NCBI RefSeq assembly: GCF_900169785.1
Contig: NZ_FWER01000016.1
Span: 41,686-105,685, forward strand
Direction of reading: 5' to 3'
Length of the DNA stretch: 64,000 bases
DNA from: Rhizobium sullae
Lineage (GTDB): Bacteria > Pseudomonadota > Alphaproteobacteria > Rhizobiales > Rhizobiaceae
The notes beneath the pieces were generated by a model. That model did not search any database. It had not been told where the DNA came from and saw nothing but the letters and a program-made list of their open reading frames with translations. The translations under genes and the position numbers were made by a program. Positions 60,092 to 64,000 of this stretch are shown here, one piece after another. Every line of letters starts with the position of its first letter. Positions within the stretch are counted from its first letter, which is position 1.

Positions 60092-61927
60092 TCAGGCCCG
60101 CGCCATGACATAGCTGCCCGGTGCTTCCTCGATGGCGTTGAGCGCCGTGCCGCCGGGTTTGCGCGCGGGCACGCGTTTGGCATCCTTGGCTTCGATCCAG
60201 GCCTGCCAGTGCGGCCACCAAGAGCCCGGATTTTCCTCGGCCTTGGCAAGCCAGGTGTCGTAATCGCCCCTGGTCGGGCCGCCGGTCCAGAACTGGTACT
60301 TCTTCTTGTCGGGCGGGTTGACGACGCCGGCGATGTGGCCGGAGCCAGCCAGCACGAAATCGACTTTTCCGCCGAAGAACCGGCTGCCGAGGAAGACGGA
60401 ATTCGCAGGAGCGATATGGTCTTCGCGGGTCGCGAGATTGTAGACCGGGATCTTCACGTCCTTCAGCGACACGGTCTTGCCGTCGAGCATCATCTCGCCA
60501 GCGGTGAGCGCGTTCCTGAGATAGCAGTTACGCAGGTAGAAGGCGTGGTTGGCGGCCGCCATGCGGGTGGAATCGGCATTCCAGAAAAGCAGGTCGAAGG
60601 GCATCGGCATTTCGCCCTTCAGATAGTTGTTGACGAAATAGGGCCAGATCAGTTCGGAGGCGCGCAGCATGTTGAAAGCCGTCGCCATCTTCGAGCCGTC
60701 GAGATAGCCGGTTGCCTGCATATGCGCCTCGAGCGCTTCCAGCTGTTCCTCGTCGACGAAGACCTTGAGGTCTCCCGCATGGGCGAAATCGACCTGTGTG
60801 GTGAATAGCGTCGCGGTCTTGATGCGCTTGTTTTTCTCCTTGGCGTGCAGCGCCAATGTTGCCGCAAGCAGCGTGCCGCCGACGCAGTAGCCGACGCTAT
60901 TCACGTCCTTTTCGTCCGTCGCCTTCTCGATCGTTTCCAGCGCGAAATCGATGCCCTCGCGGGCATAGGCCGTCCAGTCCTTCCCGGCATGGCGGGCATC
61001 GGGGTTCACCCAGGAGATGACGAAGACCGTATGGCCCTGGTCGACGCACCATTTGATGAAGGATTTCTGCGGGTTGAGATCGAGAATGTAGAATTTGTTG
61101 ATCCACGGCGGGCAGATGAGGAGGGGGCGCTTCAGCACCGTATCCGTGGACGCTTCGTACTGGATGATCTGGCAGATGTCGTTCTGGGCGATCACCTTGC
61201 CGGGGGTCAGCGCCATGTCCCGGCCGACCGCGAATTTGGTCATGTCGGTCTGACGCATTTTCAGGTCTCCGCCGCCCGCCGCGATGTCCTCGGCCAGCAT
61301 CTTCATGCCGCGCACCAGGTTTTCGCCGCTCGTCGCAATTGTTTCGCGGTAGAGCTGCGGGTTGGTTACGACGAAGTTAGCCGGTGAAAGGGCGGCGGTG
61401 ATCTGCTTCACGTAGAAGCTCGCCTTGTGTTTCGTGTGCTCGTCGAGCCCTTCGGTCTGGGCGACGATTTTCTCTGCCCAGTCGGCGGTGGTGAAATAGA
61501 CCTGGCGCAGGAAATCGAAGAAGGGGTTCTTCTGCCAGTCGGCATCGGAAAAGCGCTTGTCCTTGCGCTCCGGCTCGGGTTCCGGGTCCTCGCCCTGCAA
61601 GCGTTGCATCGAGCGCATCCAGACGCCGAAATAGCTGCTCATCAGCTGGGTTTGCGCCTCGAACGTCCGGCGCGGGTCGGACATCCAGTATTCGGTGACC
61701 TTGGAGAGCGTCTTGACCATGTCGGTCATTGGCGCGGCGAGCCGGTCGTTGATTTCCCCGCTCTCACGCGGCGCAAGCCAGGCGGAGGCCGCCTTGCCGA
61801 GGTTTTCCAGCGCGCGGGCAATGTTCACCGCCATCGCCTCCGGATCCTTCAACAGGTAGGGATCAAGATTCGGTTCGAAGCCCGGGGTTTTCGTCTTTCC
61901 GGTATCTTTCTGCTTGCTGTCGGTCAC
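60092..61927 (-). CDS. phaC: Class I poly(3-hydroxyalkanoate) synthase
   Basis: A 611-residue PHA polymerase. The lipase-like box reads Gly-Tyr-Cys-Val-Gly-Gly with nucleophile Cys near 348; the catalytic Asp lies in Thr-Arg-Glu-Asp-His-Ile-Ala and the His in Gly-Ser-Gly-His-Ile-Ala-Gly. It makes carbon-storage granules from 3-hydroxyacyl-CoA. The start GTG at 61927 is chosen because GGAGGAG lies about six bases upstream, while an in-frame TTG 11 codons earlier has none. No phaE partner is seen, as expected for class I. It is convergent with the methyltransferase gene and divergent from the lipoprotein gene. Confidence 0.95.
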   Translation of the reverse strand: MTDSKQKDTGKTKTPGFEPNLDPYLLKDPEAMAVNIARALENLGKAASAWLAPRESGEINDRLAAPMTDMVKTLSKVTEYWMSDPRRTFEAQTQLMSSYFGVWMRSMQRLQGEDPEPEPERKDKRFSDADWQKNPFFDFLRQVYFTTADWAEKIVAQTEGLDEHTKHKASFYVKQITAALSPANFVVTNPQLYRETIATSGENLVRGMKMLAEDIAAGGGDLKMRQTDMTKFAVGRDMALTPGKVIAQNDICQIIQYEASTDTVLKRPLLICPPWINKFYILDLNPQKSFIKWCVDQGHTVFVISWVNPDARHAGKDWTAYAREGIDFALETIEKATDEKDVNSVGYCVGGTLLAATLALHAKEKNKRIKTATLFTTQVDFAHAGDLKVFVDEEQLEALEAHMQATGYLDGSKMATAFNMLRASELIWPYFVNNYLKGEMPMPFDLLFWNADSTRMAAANHAFYLRNCYLRNALTAGEMMLDGKTVSLKDVKIPVYNLATREDHIAPANSVFLGSRFFGGKVDFVLAGSGHIAGVVNPPDKKKYQFWTGGPTRGDYDTWLAKAEENPGSWWPHWQAWIEAKDAKRVPARKPGGTALNAIEEAPGSYVMARA

Positions 61928-62082
61928 GTATCTCCTCCGGCGGCAGCAATCCTCGTGCAAATTCAGTTGTACATCGTGCCGGATCGATAAAACAAGTTCA
62001 ACGCAACGGCACTCGTGCTATTGCTTTGTCGGTGCGACAAATTTAACAGTCGGTGAGGCTTCAGCGTTTTGGAAGGTCTGGC

Positions 62083-62499
62083 ATGACGACGAACGGCATC
62101 TTTGGCATCGTACTCGCAACCCGCATGGCCCTCGTTGCCGCGGCCGCAGCGATGACGCTTGCCGGATGCACATTGACGCCGGAGCAGAAGGCGGCCGCCG
62201 CGGCGCGGCGCGCGCCTCCGACGGCAGTCGTCATGACCCCGACCAAGGGCGAGGAGCCGGCACAAAGCGGCCTTGCTCATTATCCGGACGGCTATCCGAG
62301 CTTCGGCGCGCCGCTGACGGCGGCAAACGTCCAGATGAGTAACGAGGAAGCCGCAAGCCTGGGGCAGAAGCTTTCGGCACTCCGCGTCCAGCGCGACGCC
62401 GGCGCGATTTCGGAAGCCGAGTATCAGCGGCGGGTCGCTGAATACCGCAAGCTTGCCGCCGAGCACGGCACAGACGCGCTCTCTGCAATCGGCAATTAA
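62083..62499 (+). CDS. Small lipoprotein with SHOCT-like C-terminus
   Basis: A 138-residue protein with a lipoprotein signal: hydrophobic helix then Leu-Ala-Gly-Cys29. The mature part is Ala/Pro-rich, and the C-terminal 40 residues form two helices with Asp-Ala-Gly-Ala-Ile-Ser-Glu-Ala-Glu-Tyr-Gln-Arg-Arg, a SHOCT-like oligomerisation motif. Function unknown. GGAAGG precedes the ATG; a Met at 62125 is a possible shorter start. It lies divergent from phaC. Confidence 0.72.
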   Translation: MTTNGIFGIVLATRMALVAAAAAMTLAGCTLTPEQKAAAAARRAPPTAVVMTPTKGEEPAQSGLAHYPDGYPSFGAPLTAANVQMSNEEAASLGQKLSALRVQRDAGAISEAEYQRRVAEYRKLAAEHGTDALSAIGN

Positions 62500-62721
62500 G
62501 CCTTGCCTTTCAGGCGATTTGGACGCAAAGCCTTCCGCAGCTGGCGGGAGACGCAATTTTCCCGATAATATGCGTCTGTCGCGGCCTTTCGTCAAAGATT
62601 CGCCGCGGGACGAAAGTCTGATGAATACGGCGCTCGCGATTCTGAAGTTCGTGTCGCAGGCAGCCGTGAACAAACGAACTTCGAGCGCGGTCACAGTGGC
62701 CGCATTTCCATGGGGAAAGAG

Positions 62722-63939
62722 ATGGAAGAGTTTCACAAAGTCCGGCGTTTGCCGCCTTACGTTTTCGAACAGGTCAACCGTTTGAAAGCGAGCGCGCGAG
62801 CGGGCGGCGCCGACATCATCGATCTCGGCATGGGAAACCCTGATCTCCCCACTCCAAAGGCGATCGTCGACAAGCTGTGCGAGGTCGTCCAGGATCCGCG
62901 CACGCACCGTTACTCCTCCTCCAAGGGCATTCCGGGCCTTCGCCGCGCGCAGGCCGCCTATTACGCCCGCCGCTTCGGCGTAAAGCTCAATCCGGATACG
63001 CAGGTCGTTGCGACCCTTGGTTCGAAGGAAGGCTTTGCCAACATGGCGCAGGCGATCACCGCGCCGGGCGACGTCATTCTCTGCCCGAATCCGACCTATC
63101 CGATCCATGCCTTCGGCTTCCTGATGGCGGGCGGCGTGATCCGTTCGATCCCGGTCGAGCCGGACGAGAACTTCTTCCAGCCGCTGGAGCGGGCCGTGCG
63201 CCATTCGATCCCGAAGCCCTTGGCGCTGGTTCTCAACTATCCGTCCAATCCGACGGCCTTCGTCGCAACGCTCGACTTCTACAAGGATGTCGTCGCTTTC
63301 GCGAAGAAGCATGACATCATCGTGCTCTCGGACCTCGCCTATTCGGAAATCTATTTCAATGGCGAGCCGCCTCCGTCGGTGCTTCAGGTTCCGGGTGCGA
63401 TGGACGTCACCGTCGAGTTCACCTCGATGTCGAAGACCTTCTCGATGCCCGGTTGGCGCATGGGCTTTGCGGTCGGCAACGAGCGGCTGATCGCAGCCCT
63501 GACGCGCGTCAAGTCCTACCTCGACTATGGCGCCTTCACGCCCATCCAGGTGGCGGCGACGCATGCGCTGAACGGCGACGGCTCGGACATCGCGGAAGTG
63601 CGCAACGTCTACAAGCGCCGCCGCGACGTGATGGTGGAGAGCTTCGGCAAGGCCGGTTTCGACGTGCCGCCGCCGGCAGCGACGATGTTCGCCTGGGCGA
63701 AGATCCCGGAGAAGTTCCGTCATCTCGGCTCGCTGGAATTCTCCAAGCTGCTTGTCGAGAAGGCGGATGTTGCGGTAGCACCGGGCGTTGGATTCGGCGA
63801 GCAGGGCGATGACTACGTGCGTCTGGCGCTCGTGGAGAACGAGCATCGCATCCGCCAAGCAGCCCGCAACATCAAGAAATTCCTGTCGACGGCCGACGAG
63901 ACGATGCATAACGTCATCTCGCTCAACGCGCATCGCTGA
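62722..63939 (+). CDS. Class I/II PLP aminotransferase (AlaC / LL-DAP aminotransferase-like)
   Basis: A 405-residue aminotransferase. The substrate-binding Asp-Leu-Gly-Met-Gly-Asn-Pro-Asp motif is near 34-41, Asn-Tyr-Pro-Ser-Asn-Pro-Thr near 175-181 and the PLP Lys in Ser-Met-Ser-Lys-Thr-Phe-Ser near 237. Closest plan is E. coli AlaC and the proteins often named LL-diaminopimelate aminotransferase; given DapC/DapE-type lysine synthesis in rhizobia, an alanine/glutamate transaminase is more likely. ATG 62722 follows GGGGAAAGAG, which beats ATG 62710. Confidence 0.82.
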   Translation: MEEFHKVRRLPPYVFEQVNRLKASARAGGADIIDLGMGNPDLPTPKAIVDKLCEVVQDPRTHRYSSSKGIPGLRRAQAAYYARRFGVKLNPDTQVVATLGSKEGFANMAQAITAPGDVILCPNPTYPIHAFGFLMAGGVIRSIPVEPDENFFQPLERAVRHSIPKPLALVLNYPSNPTAFVATLDFYKDVVAFAKKHDIIVLSDLAYSEIYFNGEPPPSVLQVPGAMDVTVEFTSMSKTFSMPGWRMGFAVGNERLIAALTRVKSYLDYGAFTPIQVAATHALNGDGSDIAEVRNVYKRRRDVMVESFGKAGFDVPPPAATMFAWAKIPEKFRHLGSLEFSKLLVEKADVAVAPGVGFGEQGDDYVRLALVENEHRIRQAARNIKKFLSTADETMHNVISLNAHR

Positions 63940-63956
63940 TATCATCACAGTCCAAC

Positions 63957-63984
63957 GGCAGCCGCTTTCGGGCGGCTGCCTCTC
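63957..63984 (+). terminator. Possible terminator after the aminotransferase gene
   Basis: GGCAGCCGC / GCGGCTGCC stem with a six-base loop is followed by a poor T tail (TCTCAT), so it may only stabilise the mRNA. Confidence 0.4.
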
Positions 63985-64000
63985 ATAAACACGCAGGATC

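Overview
The window reads as chromosome of a Rhizobium species of the R. leguminosarum / R. etli / R. phaseoli group. Support comes from high-GC coding sequence, exoR, fused secDF, a tatABC-serS-surE-pcm chain, dgt-argS-SPOR-nagZ-scpAB synteny, a rhizobial alpha-r14 type small RNA, polyhydroxyalkanoate synthase and the DUF1127 and DUF995 families. This is inferred from gene content; no search was run.

Layout. Positions 1-1200 hold the 3' end of a FadL-like porin gene. exoR (inhibitor of ExoS-ChvI signalling) follows, convergent with xthA and erpA. From 4.2 to 19.5 kb runs a rightward housekeeping block: dgt, argS, a long SPOR protein, nagZ, scpA, scpB, tatA, tatB, tatC, serS, surE, pcm and a LysM lipoprotein with a degenerate LytM domain. 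A convergent DUF815 ATPase closes it. From 20.6 to 25.3 kb come yajC, secDF, two relatives of mitochondrial complex I assembly factors (NDUFAF3-like and NDUFAF6-like) and a small membrane protein. trmFO, an acyltransferase-TPR fusion and a small unknown gene lie on the minus strand.

The accessory heart is 29.2-43.7 kb. A leftward unit (35.9 to 29.2 kb) encodes two acidic repeat proteins, an N-terminally extended type I secretion ABC transporter and its HlyD-type adaptor. The transporter has Gln at the H-loop His position. An AT-rich tract and an orphan LuxR regulator with a receiver-like domain lacking the phospho-acceptor Asp separate it from a rightward polysaccharide operon. That operon (UDP-xylose synthase, UDP-sugar 4-epimerase, processive GT2, DUF995, GH26-like hydrolase) resembles the arabinose-containing polysaccharide locus of Sinorhizobium meliloti. 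Together these may form one surface or biofilm region: secreted matrix proteins, a polymer and a regulator.

From 43.7 to 64 kb genes are mixed: a terpenoid-toroid protein, two DUF1127 mini-genes, the sRNA, a DUF2157/GDYXXLXY membrane pair, tRNA-Leu(TAG), trigger factor, soluble transhydrogenase, a phosphatase, a wrecked radC next to an intact map, RidA with a class III adenylate cyclase, an APH-like kinase, an alpha/beta hydrolase, a Tlde1-like protein, an O-methyltransferase, phaC, a small lipoprotein and an AlaC-type aminotransferase. Genes without comment on transfer look like ordinary chromosomal core. Functional calls rest on motifs and remembered families.
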